Positions 18,550 to 27,355 of a stretch of DNA of 37,076 bases are shown here, one piece after another; position 1 is the stretch's first letter, and every line of letters starts with the position of its first letter. Made by a program: the position numbers and the translations under genes. The notes beneath the pieces were generated by a model. The model had not been told where the DNA came from, searched no databases, and saw only the letters and a list, made by a program, of their open reading frames with translations. This DNA comes from Microcaldota archaeon (GTDB taxonomy: Archaea > Micrarchaeota > Micrarchaeia > Micrarchaeales > CABMGC01), in contig JAGDXZ010000053.1 of the NCBI GenBank assembly GCA_023270015.1, positions 1-37,076 of the forward strand, read 5' to 3'.

Positions 18550-19257
18550 CTATAATAACTTTTGCTTTTCGCGGTTTGACGAGAAGTTAACCTGCTTTAC
18601 ATATTCCACTACCTCCGAAAGGTCATTTGCCCTTTTTATAGCGTGGCTGTAGAAATTTGGATCTTCGCTCTTATAGGCAATTGTTGGAAAAGCTTTCGCA
18701 ACCTCTACATCATAGCCGTCTCCAACAAACAACACTTCATCTTTCCTAACATGGAGCCTGCTTATTATCCTCTTTATTACCTTGACCTTGTCCATTTCGT
18801 TGCCATCAAGAATATGTGATGCATGTTTGAATGCTTTGTTAGGAAAAGCGAGTATGCCTACGAGCTTGTCATCTGTATTAAACAATGCAATCGGTGCATG
18901 AACCCTGATAAAATTATCTTTTTCAAACTTTTCGTTGACCCTTGCTGCTACTCCTCTCGCAATTACATCCGGTGCCAGTGTTACAATATGGACCTCTATG
19001 CCCATATCAAAAAGTGCAGCTATTGTTTCCTCTACATGAGGCTCTAAAGGCACTGTTCTAGCAACCTCTTCGAATACGCTCTTAGGCAAGCCTGTAAGAA
19101 GGCCAAGTTCTATGCCATGCTCTTCTTTTGGGTTAAGCCTCAACAAACTTTTGACGGCAAACAAATCATCTAAGTCGTTTTGCTCTTTGACAAGCCGCCA
19201 TGTGCTTTTAGGAGTTACAAGCACGCCATCCTGATCGAATATGACCAATTTTATCAT
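18550..19257 (-). CDS. HAD-family hydrolase/phosphatase
   Basis: MIKLVIFDQDGVLVTPK (motif I DxDGV), VHIVTLAP (motif II), VLFVGDGYDVEVAKAF (motif IV). The track start at 19341 runs through the tRNA and is spurious; ATG at 19257 used. Confidence 0.75.
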   Translation of the reverse strand: MIKLVIFDQDGVLVTPKSTWRLVKEQNDLDDLFAVKSLLRLNPKEEHGIELGLLTGLPKSVFEEVARTVPLEPHVEETIAALFDMGIEVHIVTLAPDVIARGVAARVNEKFEKDNFIRVHAPIALFNTDDKLVGILAFPNKAFKHASHILDGNEMDKVKVIKRIISRLHVRKDEVLFVGDGYDVEVAKAFPTIAYKSEDPNFYSHAIKRANDLSEVVEYVKQVNFSSNREKQKLL

Positions 19258-19270
19258 GCAATCCCCAAAG

Positions 19271-19345
19271 CGGGCATGACGGGATTTGAACCCGCAACCA
19301 CTCGGTCCGAAGCCGAGCGCGCTGTCCAAGTTGCGCCACATGCCC
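19271..19345 (-). tRNA. tRNA-Arg(TCG)
   Basis: Reverse complement GGGCATGTGGCGCAACTTGGACAGCGCGCTCGGCTTCGGACCGAGTGGTTGCGGGTTCAAATCCCGTCATGCCCG folds as a cloverleaf: 7-bp acceptor, GCGC D-stem, CTCGG/CCGAG anticodon stem with loop CTTCGGA, T-loop TTCAAAT. No intron, no encoded CCA. Confidence 0.95.
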
Positions 19346-19365
19346 TAATTATTGCTCGGCTTCCA

Positions 19366-19377
19366 CCTATAAATACC
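19366..19377 (-). promoter_or_regulatory. Putative TATA box for tRNA-Arg (ggtatttatagg)
   Basis: Centred about 26 nt upstream of the tRNA 5' end on the minus strand. Confidence 0.5.
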
Positions 19378-19793
19378 TACTCCTCTTCTCTTTCTATGGG
19401 CTCGAGCCCATCGGCAAATTCTTGCTTAATCAATGGAAGAAGGCGCTTGTATCGCATTTTGTCTGTTTTTGGTATTGGAAGGTTCAGAAGCAGCATGGAA
19501 AATGTGTGCTCTTCGACCTTTTGTGACATGACTTCCCGTATCTCGTCCTCCGTAATATCTTTCCAGCTTTCGTTTATTGCGTGCATGGCTTCGTCTACTA
19601 CTGCTTCTTTATTCAAAGGTTCGCCGTGCATGAAACGATATATGTGCCAACAATGGCTAGAGGAGAGTAGCGCAAAAATCCTTGCCCGATCTACAATCTC
19701 CTGCTCCTCCTTGCTTATTTCCTTCTTCTTTCCAAGCTTCTGTACTTCGGTTGTAAATAGGGCGTATTTGTTCAATACGGACCTATTGGGCAT
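19377..19793 (-). CDS. Conserved hypothetical helical protein
   Basis: 138-aa ORF, low-complexity-free, acidic/helical composition; no family recognised. Confidence 0.6.
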   Translation of the reverse strand: MPNRSVLNKYALFTTEVQKLGKKKEISKEEQEIVDRARIFALLSSSHCWHIYRFMHGEPLNKEAVVDEAMHAINESWKDITEDEIREVMSQKVEEHTFSMLLLNLPIPKTDKMRYKRLLPLIKQEFADGLEPIEREEE

Positions 19794-19919
19794 GTTACCC
19801 GTATTATTTTCTCATGCAATATTTAAATAGATATTGAAAACACCTTCGCGCATCATTCATTGTAGAGTCCGAATAGGAAATAAATATAAACCTTAGCTGA
19901 AAAATAATCATGTGGTTTT

Positions 19920-20342
19920 ATGATAACAGGATTGAGTGTAGTGAGTGTAGCCGCGAATAGGCCAAGCCCGGAGACCATAACAAACATGAAGTTCAACATA
20001 AACTTCGATGACGTGAAAGTGGAGAACGACAATGTGGAGATTTCATACACCTTCACAACTACCTACGAAGGCGGTGAAAACAACAGCAAGAACGTAGGTG
20101 ACTTGAAGATCGTAGGAAAGGTATTCATGAAGGAAGATAAGAAAAGGGCAGAAGAGATAAGCAAAAGCTGGAAAGAACAGAAAACCTTGCCTATAGACTT
20201 GGCAGAGGACTTGATAAACCTACTTAATTTTGAGTGCGGCTCAAGAGGAACCCTGCTAGCATGGAGTGTAGGGCTTGTAGCCCCATTGCCTTTAACGAGG
20301 GCAAAGCTGCAGCCGCAGCAGGGTCAGGGCCAGGCTCAATAA
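19920..20342 (+). CDS. Hypothetical protein, possibly SecB-like fold
   Basis: MKFNINFDDVKVENDNVEISYTFTTTYEGG..VGDLKIVGKVFMKED..., ending ...FECGSRGTLLAWSVGLVAPLPLTRAKL. Beta-rich pattern followed by helix and PLPL tail resembles SecB-type proteins. Confidence 0.65.
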   Translation: MITGLSVVSVAANRPSPETITNMKFNINFDDVKVENDNVEISYTFTTTYEGGENNSKNVGDLKIVGKVFMKEDKKRAEEISKSWKEQKTLPIDLAEDLINLLNFECGSRGTLLAWSVGLVAPLPLTRAKLQPQQGQGQAQ

Positions 20343-20370
20343 CTTATTTCTTAACTTTCTAAGCTTAACC

Positions 20371-22764
20371 ATGAAGATAGAGGGGCTGCTACTAGATATA
20401 GACACGCCTACAGAAGATGGCAAAAGCACGGTAAGGCTTACTGTAAAGACAAAAGAAGGCATAGTTACACTTTTCGATTCCTCATTTTTGCCTTATCTTT
20501 ACCTTCTTCCAAGAAATCCTGAGCTTAGCGTTGATGCCATATCCTCGTTGAAGTTTCCTAACGGCACGGGCATAGCGGAAATAGCAAAGGTAGAGAAGGT
20601 AAAGATGCAACTTCTCAACAAAGAAGTGGAGGTTTTCAAGGTCTATGCTCGCAACGCAAAAGACATACCTACTTTCAAAGAATACCTCCAGGAGTTTGGC
20701 ACATGCTACGAATACGACATACCTTTCTGGAAACGCTATCTCATCGACAAAGATATTTCGCCGATGCTCGGTATCAGCGCAGAAGTGAATAAAGAGAAAG
20801 ACAGACTTGTTGTCGAAAACATAGAAAGCGCGCAAGTAGAGGGCATTGGACTCAAGCACGTATGCTTTGACATAGAAACCTACAACCCAAAGAAGGTTCC
20901 AAGGCCAAAGGAGGATCCGGTAATACTGATAAGCCTAGCAAACGAAAGCATAGCGAAAGTAATATCGGCAAAGCACATAAGCAGAGATTTTGTAATAGAG
21001 GTAAAAAATGAGAGGGAGCTGATAGAGAAATTCGTGGAAATTGTGAAAAGAGAAGACTTTGACGTAATCGCAGGCTACAACTCCTCAAACTTTGACATAC
21101 CTTACCTGATCGAAAGGTCCAAGCGGGTCGGGGCCAAATTTGAATTGGGCAGATACGCAGAGGAAGTTTCAAGCCAGCACCACGGCCTACTAGAATTGGT
21201 AAAAATACCTGGAAGGATAAACATAGACCTTTTTAACACAGCAAAATTCGTTGCGACAGTCGGCACTGCAGAGTACCTGATAAAGGTAAATGCCTTTACG
21301 CTAGGCGAGGTCTACAAGGAGCTTATAGGGAAGGAAAAGAAGACAGTAAACAAGGAAGAAATCTTCAGGCTTTATGACTCAGAAGGCATCACCACGCTTG
21401 CTGAATACTCCCTTGATGATGCCCTGTCAACAGAAGAGCTTTACAAGTTCTTCATGCCTCTTGAGATCGAAATAGCAAAGCTTTGTGGCACCACCTTGGC
21501 AGAGACAGCAGTTTCGACAACTGGGCAGCTTGTAGAGTACCTGCTAATGCGCTACGCCCATAGAAACAATCAGCTAATACCGAACAAGCCCGGCGACGAA
21601 GAAATAGAAGAAAGGCTGTCAACAAGCTTTGAAGGGGCGTATGTAAAAACTCCAGCAGCGGGCATATACAATAACCTAGCTGTACTTGACTTCAGAGGCC
21701 TGTACCCTTCAATAATCATAGCCCACAACATAGACCCTTCAACCATAACCGACGCTTCTGATGACGCATTTGTCGCTCCTACAGGAATAAAATTCAAAAA
21801 AGAGCCGAAAGGAATAATCCCTACGGTGCTAAAGATTCTTATAAAGGAAAGAGAGGGTGTAAAAAAAGAGTACAAGCTACACCCGGAGAACAAGGCGCTA
21901 GGCGCCAGGTCTCAGGCTTTGAAGATAATTGCAAACTCTTTCTACGGCTATCTCGGCTATGCAAGGTCCAGATGGTATTCAAAGGAGTGCAGCTCGAGCG
22001 TAACAGCCTATGGCAGGGAGTATATCCAGAAAACAATAGCGATGAGCGAAGCAGCAGGCTTTCAAGTAATCTACTCTGATACCGATAGCGTAGTACTGCT
22101 TCTTGGAAACAAAACCAAAGATGACGTTCTTGCATTCTTGAAGCAAGTAAACGCATCGTTGCCAGAGTCTATGGAGCTAGAGCTTGAGGATTTCTACGTG
22201 CGTGGCGTATTCGTGGGCAAGCGAACAGGCGAGATAGGCGCGAAGAAAAAGTATGCCCTTCTCTCCGAATCGGGCAGGATAAAAATAAGGGGCTTCGAGC
22301 TTGTAAGAAGGGATTGGTCAAACATCGCTAGAGAAACTCAAAAGAAAGTGCTGGAGGTTATACTCAAAGAAGGCAGCAAGGACAAAGCAGTAGGCATCGT
22401 AAAAGAGACTATCAAAAATCTCAAAGAGGGCAAGGTCAACATAAAGGACCTGGTAATACACACGCAACTCAGGAAAGGCCTCAATTCTTATGATGCCACT
22501 TCTCCGGAGCTTGCGGCTGCGCAGAAAGCAATAAAACGGGGAAAACTGCCAAGCGAGTTGGAAGGCACGACGATAGGCTATGTGATAACAAAACACGGCA
22601 GCAGCATAAGCGAAAAGGCAGAGCTTGAGGAATACGCTCAAGATTATGACGCCGATTACTATATAAGCCACCAGGTAATACCGGCTACTTTGAAGATACT
22701 GAAGGAGCTTGGCGTAAGCGAAGAAGAGCTCAGAGGAAGTGGCACACAAAGAAGGCTAGGTTAA
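20371..22764 (+). CDS. Family B DNA polymerase
   Basis: Exo I CFDIETYNP, exo II AGYNSSNFDIPYL, motif A LDFRGLYPSIIIAHNIDPST, motif B KIIANSFYGYLGYARSRWY, motif C IYSDTDSVV. Confidence 0.95.
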   Translation: MKIEGLLLDIDTPTEDGKSTVRLTVKTKEGIVTLFDSSFLPYLYLLPRNPELSVDAISSLKFPNGTGIAEIAKVEKVKMQLLNKEVEVFKVYARNAKDIPTFKEYLQEFGTCYEYDIPFWKRYLIDKDISPMLGISAEVNKEKDRLVVENIESAQVEGIGLKHVCFDIETYNPKKVPRPKEDPVILISLANESIAKVISAKHISRDFVIEVKNERELIEKFVEIVKREDFDVIAGYNSSNFDIPYLIERSKRVGAKFELGRYAEEVSSQHHGLLELVKIPGRINIDLFNTAKFVATVGTAEYLIKVNAFTLGEVYKELIGKEKKTVNKEEIFRLYDSEGITTLAEYSLDDALSTEELYKFFMPLEIEIAKLCGTTLAETAVSTTGQLVEYLLMRYAHRNNQLIPNKPGDEEIEERLSTSFEGAYVKTPAAGIYNNLAVLDFRGLYPSIIIAHNIDPSTITDASDDAFVAPTGIKFKKEPKGIIPTVLKILIKEREGVKKEYKLHPENKALGARSQALKIIANSFYGYLGYARSRWYSKECSSSVTAYGREYIQKTIAMSEAAGFQVIYSDTDSVVLLLGNKTKDDVLAFLKQVNASLPESMELELEDFYVRGVFVGKRTGEIGAKKKYALLSESGRIKIRGFELVRRDWSNIARETQKKVLEVILKEGSKDKAVGIVKETIKNLKEGKVNIKDLVIHTQLRKGLNSYDATSPELAAAQKAIKRGKLPSELEGTTIGYVITKHGSSISEKAELEEYAQDYDADYYISHQVIPATLKILKELGVSEEELRGSGTQRRLG

Positions 22765-22766
22765 AT

Positions 22767-23564
22767 TCACGCTTCTATCACAGTCCCTACAACTTCCTCG
22801 CCAATTAGGGCTTTTTGCAATCTACCCGGCACAGTAGCGTTTATAATCATGCATTTTGCACCATACTTTTTTGCTATCTTGTAAAGAAGCATAAGCTTTG
22901 TGCGCATGCCTCCGGTAACATCTATTTTCAGAGAGCCGCCAGTACCTTTAAGCGCTTGTCTTATGTTAGAGCTGTCGATGTGCTCAATGAGCTTTGCATC
23001 CTTGTTTATTTTTGGATCCGAATCAAAAACTCCATCTATGTCGCCGGCAGCTATTACTACGTTTGGCCTAATCTTAGTTGCAAGGTACTCGAAAACCTGC
23101 TCGGTAGAGGCTGCATGCACCCCTTTTACCGAATCAATAAACAAGTCGCCAAAAACAACAGGCACAAAACCATAGTTGAGCGCTGAGATTATATTCGCTG
23201 GATTCCATGAAGTGATTCTGCCATTCTTTGTCAGCCCGCCAGCAGATGGCGGAAACTTTATTGCATTTATGCCGTTTTGGGTCAAAACATCTATTACGAT
23301 ATTGTTAAGCTCGTGCACGGTCTTATGGGCCAGCGCAGCGCCGTATGCGCTCTCCTGTCCGCTCAATCCTTTCTCAAGCCCGTACTTGTGAACTGCAACA
23401 TGGCCAAAGGAACCGCTGCCATGCCCTAGCAGCATTTTGTTTTCGCCTATGCCTGCCTTTATCTCCTTGGCCAGCCTATCTATTTCATTTACTTTTGCAG
23501 TATCGGGCTTGGCTGTATCTGTTATTACGCTGCCGCCGAGCTTGACAAAGTAAAGAGGCATCAA
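22767..23564 (-). CDS. Isopentenyl phosphate kinase (archaeal mevalonate pathway)
   Basis: LYFVKLGGSVITDTAKPDT, LLGHGSGSFGHVAVHKYGL, AAGDIDGVFDSDP, TGGMRTKLMLL; amino-acid-kinase fold with the IPK GHGSGSFGH signature. Confidence 0.88.
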   Translation of the reverse strand: MMPLYFVKLGGSVITDTAKPDTAKVNEIDRLAKEIKAGIGENKMLLGHGSGSFGHVAVHKYGLEKGLSGQESAYGAALAHKTVHELNNIVIDVLTQNGINAIKFPPSAGGLTKNGRITSWNPANIISALNYGFVPVVFGDLFIDSVKGVHAASTEQVFEYLATKIRPNVVIAAGDIDGVFDSDPKINKDAKLIEHIDSSNIRQALKGTGGSLKIDVTGGMRTKLMLLYKIAKKYGAKCMIINATVPGRLQKALIGEEVVGTVIEA

Positions 23565-23674
23565 ATCATTAAAAAGGCACGCTGCAAGCTTAAATAATTT
23601 TTGAATGTGCAGGTTTGTTATTTCAAGCCAAAATTCGACGGCAAGTTTTTATATTTTCTCTCCCAAAAATAATT

Positions 23675-23998
23675 GTGGAAAGGCAAAAGTTTGTCGTGAA
23701 GTCAAGAGAGGAGATGGGCGACTACATCGCATTGAACTGGCTTGAGCCTAGGCTTGCAAAAAAGTTTGGGATAAAAAAGAACCAGATATTTGTAAGAGAA
23801 GACTGGTGGATAGACGCTGTGAAAAGGTCTAGGCTCCACACTCACGAGCTTGTTGAAATAAACCTAAGGCTGAGGAACAAAATGGGTTATGAGCAAGCGC
23901 ACAAAATTGCCAACATTTTCGAAAGAAACGCTCTGAAAGTAATCAAAAAAGCAAGCACACCAATTCCTTTGCCTCCTCCGTCACGCCGCAAGCACTAG
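23675..23998 (+). CDS. Conserved hypothetical protein
   Basis: 107-aa ORF from GTG 23675 (VERQKFVVKSREEMGDYIALNWLEPRLAKKFGIKKNQIFVREDWWIDAVKRSR...); TATA-like tttttatatttt about 25 nt upstream supports a leaderless start. Confidence 0.55.
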   Translation: MERQKFVVKSREEMGDYIALNWLEPRLAKKFGIKKNQIFVREDWWIDAVKRSRLHTHELVEINLRLRNKMGYEQAHKIANIFERNALKVIKKASTPIPLPPPSRRKH

Positions 23999-24390
23999 CT
24001 TCTTTTCAAGTTTAAATAGATCTGCATCTCACGCAAATATTCTTCCATTTCGAAATTATCGGTTCTGCTCAAAGCCGTATAGGTAAGATAAATGACTCTA
24101 TAAGCGCTTGTAAATTTGAGCCATTCCGGCACCCTTTCTCTCAGTTCTTCCTGGCCAAGAAGGCTGAACGCCTTTGCAATAAGCATACTCTGCTTTCTAG
24201 GCCTCTCCATCTGTTCCTCATAGATAAACCTGAGCATTCCATTTTCAAGCGCCTCTTTCACCTCCCCTGAATAATTGTCCAACACTTTAAAAGACTCCCA
24301 GACCTCTCTAGGAATCCTGCCTTCGAATTTCCTTATCTGCTCCTTTAATGCCTTGGTTTCATCATCCAAATCAACAGCGTAGGCTAGCAT
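23995..24390 (-). CDS. Hypothetical protein
   Basis: 131-aa ORF, convergent with 23675..23998 (4-nt overlap); helical composition, no family recognised. Confidence 0.5.
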   Translation of the reverse strand: MLAYAVDLDDETKALKEQIRKFEGRIPREVWESFKVLDNYSGEVKEALENGMLRFIYEEQMERPRKQSMLIAKAFSLLGQEELRERVPEWLKFTSAYRVIYLTYTALSRTDNFEMEEYLREMQIYLNLKRS

Positions 24391-24501
24391 AAAGAAAAAG
24401 CAGAATTTAGTTTTTTAAAAATTGTGCGCTGAAAAGTAACATGAGATAAATGTGATGAAAAGCCAGCGTAGTTTTATTTTTAACTGTACAAGATAAAAAA
24501 G

Positions 24502-26052
24502 ATGGGCATACTTAGCCTCATTGGCCTTTTGGTATTTGATACTCTTGCTTCGTGGATAAGGATGTTCATAGCGCTAGGGGCATCGATACTTCTAGGGCTA
24601 GGCATAGGAATCTATGCAGCAAGAAGAAAAACTGCTGAAAAGGTCGTTATACCTATAGTAGACATTCTCCAAACTCTCCCAATACTTGCATTCTTCCCTT
24701 TTGTAATTTATGTCATAGTTGCAACCCTGCCCGGCTACATAGGCATAAACGCTGCTGTGATCTTCCTGATTATAACAAGCATGCTGTGGAACATAATATT
24801 TGGAGTTTACGAAGCTGTAAAGACCCTTCCGCAGGAATTCTTGGAGCTCGCAGCTTTGTATAAGCTAAACAAGTGGAAAAGGCTTGCGAAAATTTATGTG
24901 CCTGCAAGCATGCCGAAGGTAATTGACCAATCTACACTCTCGTTTGCCATAGGCCTGTTCTACCTTGTTACTAGCGAGATATTTTCCACAGCCAACTCCA
25001 CATATGCTGTCAAATACGGCATAGGTGTTGAGCTTACGAAGCTTGCAATTAGCAACAACTTTGCCGCATATGCAATAGGCATAGCCGTATTTATTGCTTT
25101 TGTTGTTGCAACAAGACTTTTCTTCTTTGCTAAGCTTGAAAAATACTATACTCGCTATAACGCACCGATCAGGCTCAAGCCTTTGTCGCAAGCAAGGCAT
25201 AGGCAGTATGCTGCGTTTGCACATGCAATTGTTACGCACATACCTAGGATACGGTTTAGAACAGAAAACAAGCAACAGATAGAGAGAGTTTATACGCCAA
25301 AACCTGAAAAGAAGATAATTTCTTCAAAAGCCATAGGATATGCGCTGCTTTCCGTCACAATTTTGCTGATATTATTCTATAGGCCATTCTCTGCAAATGA
25401 GGGCACAGTACTTGCATCGCTTGCCGTGTCTTTCGCAAGGGTATGGCTTGCATTTGCTCTGATAACAATCATCGCTGTGCCACTAGTTGTATACTTGTTG
25501 TTTATGAGCAAACATGCATCTAGCTACCTACTTTTGTTTCAGATCTTGGCTTCTATACCTGCCACAATACTCTTGCCCATCATAGTTACAGCGTTGAAAG
25601 GTCTGCCAATGCATGATGAGCTTGTGGCATTTACTGTTTACTTCCTCAGTGGCATATGGTATGTGGTGTTTAGCACTCTTGCGAATAAGGCGTACATACC
25701 TAGCAATATGCTCGAAGTTAAACGTATATTCGGTGTCAGAGGCATCGAGGCGTGGAAGAAAATGTATTTCTATGCAATACTTCCTGGCCTCATAACAGGA
25801 GCAGTGACAGGCATAGCTGCAGAATGGAACGCAAGTATAGTAGCGGAGTATTTCACAACCTCGGCAATAGGGAGCGGAGCTGTAATAACGAGCGTAGGAA
25901 TTGGAATAGGCAAACTCCTGGACACATCTCTCGACTCTGGGAACCTAAGCCTTATGTTGCTTGGATTATTAAATCTTACAATCATGATTGTTATTATCAA
26001 CAGGTTTGTATGGAACAGGCTTTACAGAAAAATTGAAGCTGTAAGCAAGTAA
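24502..26052 (+). CDS. NitT/TauT-type ABC transporter, duplicated permease (two BPD_transp-type halves fused)
   Basis: Two EAA-type regions: EAVKTLPQEFLELAALYKLNKWKRLAKIYVPASMPK and LEVKRIFGVRGIEAWKKMYFYAILPGLITGAVTGIAAEWNASIVAEYF. Confidence 0.85.
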   Translation: MGILSLIGLLVFDTLASWIRMFIALGASILLGLGIGIYAARRKTAEKVVIPIVDILQTLPILAFFPFVIYVIVATLPGYIGINAAVIFLIITSMLWNIIFGVYEAVKTLPQEFLELAALYKLNKWKRLAKIYVPASMPKVIDQSTLSFAIGLFYLVTSEIFSTANSTYAVKYGIGVELTKLAISNNFAAYAIGIAVFIAFVVATRLFFFAKLEKYYTRYNAPIRLKPLSQARHRQYAAFAHAIVTHIPRIRFRTENKQQIERVYTPKPEKKIISSKAIGYALLSVTILLILFYRPFSANEGTVLASLAVSFARVWLAFALITIIAVPLVVYLLFMSKHASSYLLLFQILASIPATILLPIIVTALKGLPMHDELVAFTVYFLSGIWYVVFSTLANKAYIPSNMLEVKRIFGVRGIEAWKKMYFYAILPGLITGAVTGIAAEWNASIVAEYFTTSAIGSGAVITSVGIGIGKLLDTSLDSGNLSLMLLGLLNLTIMIVIINRFVWNRLYRKIEAVSK

Positions 26053-26081
26053 ATAAATAAGTAGAGTTAGATGGCGATATT

Positions 26082-26822
26082 GTGAATCTACTCGACGTGG
26101 CTGGAGTTTCATACTTCATAGGCGACCTTGAGATAATAAAAGATGCAACCTTTAAGGCTAATGATGGTGAATTTGTATCACTCATAGGCCCTTCTGGCTG
26201 CGGAAAAAGCACGCTGCTTAGAATAATAGCAGGCCTCATTAGACCTACAAAAGGCAAAGTGATGTATTTGGGAAAGGAGATTGTAGAGCCAATACCAGAA
26301 ATATCTTTCGTGTTTCAAGATTTCGCACTTCTCCCTTGGCTAAACAATGTGGAAAACGTAGAAATAGGGCTCTCAAGGAGCAGCATAAGCGAAGAGGAAA
26401 AAAGGAAAAAGGCGCTTGAGATACTAAGGCACGTAGGCCTAAGCGGGTTTGAATATGCGTATCCTAATGCGCTTAGCGGCGGAATGAAGCAGAGGGTTGG
26501 AATTGCAAGGGCGATAGTGTCAGAGCCTAAAATACTTTTGATGGATGAGCCATTTAGCTCGCTTGACGAATTAACTGCTGAGGCTCTGAGAAAAGATGTT
26601 TATACAATGCTCAAAAGCAAAGATAACCCAGTAAGCTCGGTAATAATGGTAACGCATAATGTTGAGGAAGCTGTCGAACTTTCTGACAAGATCGTTGTAA
26701 TGGCTCAGAAGCCATCTTATGTAAAGAAAATACTTGAGGTGAAAATGGGCAGACCGCGCAACAAATACAGCAAAGAATTCAGAGACTATGTCAACACAGT
26801 CTACAAGCTTCTTACTACTTAG
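26082..26822 (+). CDS. ABC transporter ATP-binding protein (NitT/TauT type)
   Basis: Walker A GPSGCGKSTLL, Q-loop FVFQDFALLPWL, signature LSGGMKQRVGIARAI, Walker B ILLMDEPFSSLDELT, H-loop VTHNVEEAV. Confidence 0.93.
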   Translation: MNLLDVAGVSYFIGDLEIIKDATFKANDGEFVSLIGPSGCGKSTLLRIIAGLIRPTKGKVMYLGKEIVEPIPEISFVFQDFALLPWLNNVENVEIGLSRSSISEEEKRKKALEILRHVGLSGFEYAYPNALSGGMKQRVGIARAIVSEPKILLMDEPFSSLDELTAEALRKDVYTMLKSKDNPVSSVIMVTHNVEEAVELSDKIVVMAQKPSYVKKILEVKMGRPRNKYSKEFRDYVNTVYKLLTT

Positions 26823-26823
26823 C

Positions 26824-27240
26824 CTATTTCACGATTTCCTGCACAAACGCCGGGTAGACATGCCTTATTCCTTTTATGCCCTCGATCCTTTTCACAAACT
26901 CATTGGCTTGACTTGATTTCACTGCTGCAACAAAAATCGCCACATGGTCACCAGTAGTAGTGTAAAGCTCGTTTATCTCAGGCAATCCCTTAAGCTTTAG
27001 TATGACGCTATTGAAGCTCTCAGGGGATATGTCAAGGCCTACAATCATGTGGGTTTTGTCAAGAAGATGGTATTTTATCCTTGCCTTGTAACCTACGACT
27101 ATGCCACTTTGCTCCAAAACTTTTATGCGCCTTCTTACCGCCCCCTCTGTAAGTCCGACATTGTCTGCTATTTCCTGATTAGTCATCTTAGCATTTTTCT
27201 CCAGCATGCTCAGCAGCTTTTCGTCTATAAGATCAACCAT
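26824..27240 (-). CDS. Lrp/AsnC family transcriptional regulator
   Basis: MVDLIDEKLLSMLEKNAKMTNQEIADNVGLTEGAVRRRIKVLEQSGIVVGYKARI (HTH) plus RAM domain. ATG 27240 chosen; the track extension to 27414 overlaps the divergent gene. Confidence 0.88.
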   Translation of the reverse strand: MVDLIDEKLLSMLEKNAKMTNQEIADNVGLTEGAVRRRIKVLEQSGIVVGYKARIKYHLLDKTHMIVGLDISPESFNSVILKLKGLPEINELYTTTGDHVAIFVAAVKSSQANEFVKRIEGIKGIRHVYPAFVQEIVK

Positions 27241-27286
27241 GGAAACACATAAAATTAATTGCATGCACAGATTTATATATTTTTCG

Positions 27287-27301
27287 TAGTAATTAATACT
27301 A
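27287..27301. promoter_or_regulatory. Candidate Lrp-type operator palindrome TAGTA-ATTAA-TACTA
   Basis: Perfect 5-bp inverted arms around a 5-bp A/T centre in the divergent intergenic region between the Lrp-family gene and peroxiredoxin. Confidence 0.45.
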
Positions 27302-27355
27302 AAATAGGAATAAATTTTACTGAATTTAGATTTTATATTACGATAAGGTGAGAAA

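Noticed and set aside
18823-19047. Plus-strand Cys-rich 74-aa ORF
   Set aside because: Antisense to the HAD hydrolase; no promoter or family support.
19180-19830. 216-aa plus-strand ORF spanning the tRNA
   Set aside because: Antisense across HAD N-terminus, tRNA-Arg and the 138-aa ORF; shadow ORF.
20482-22749. Several 105-143 aa minus-strand ORFs under PolB
   Set aside because: Antisense shadows of a well-supported polymerase CDS.
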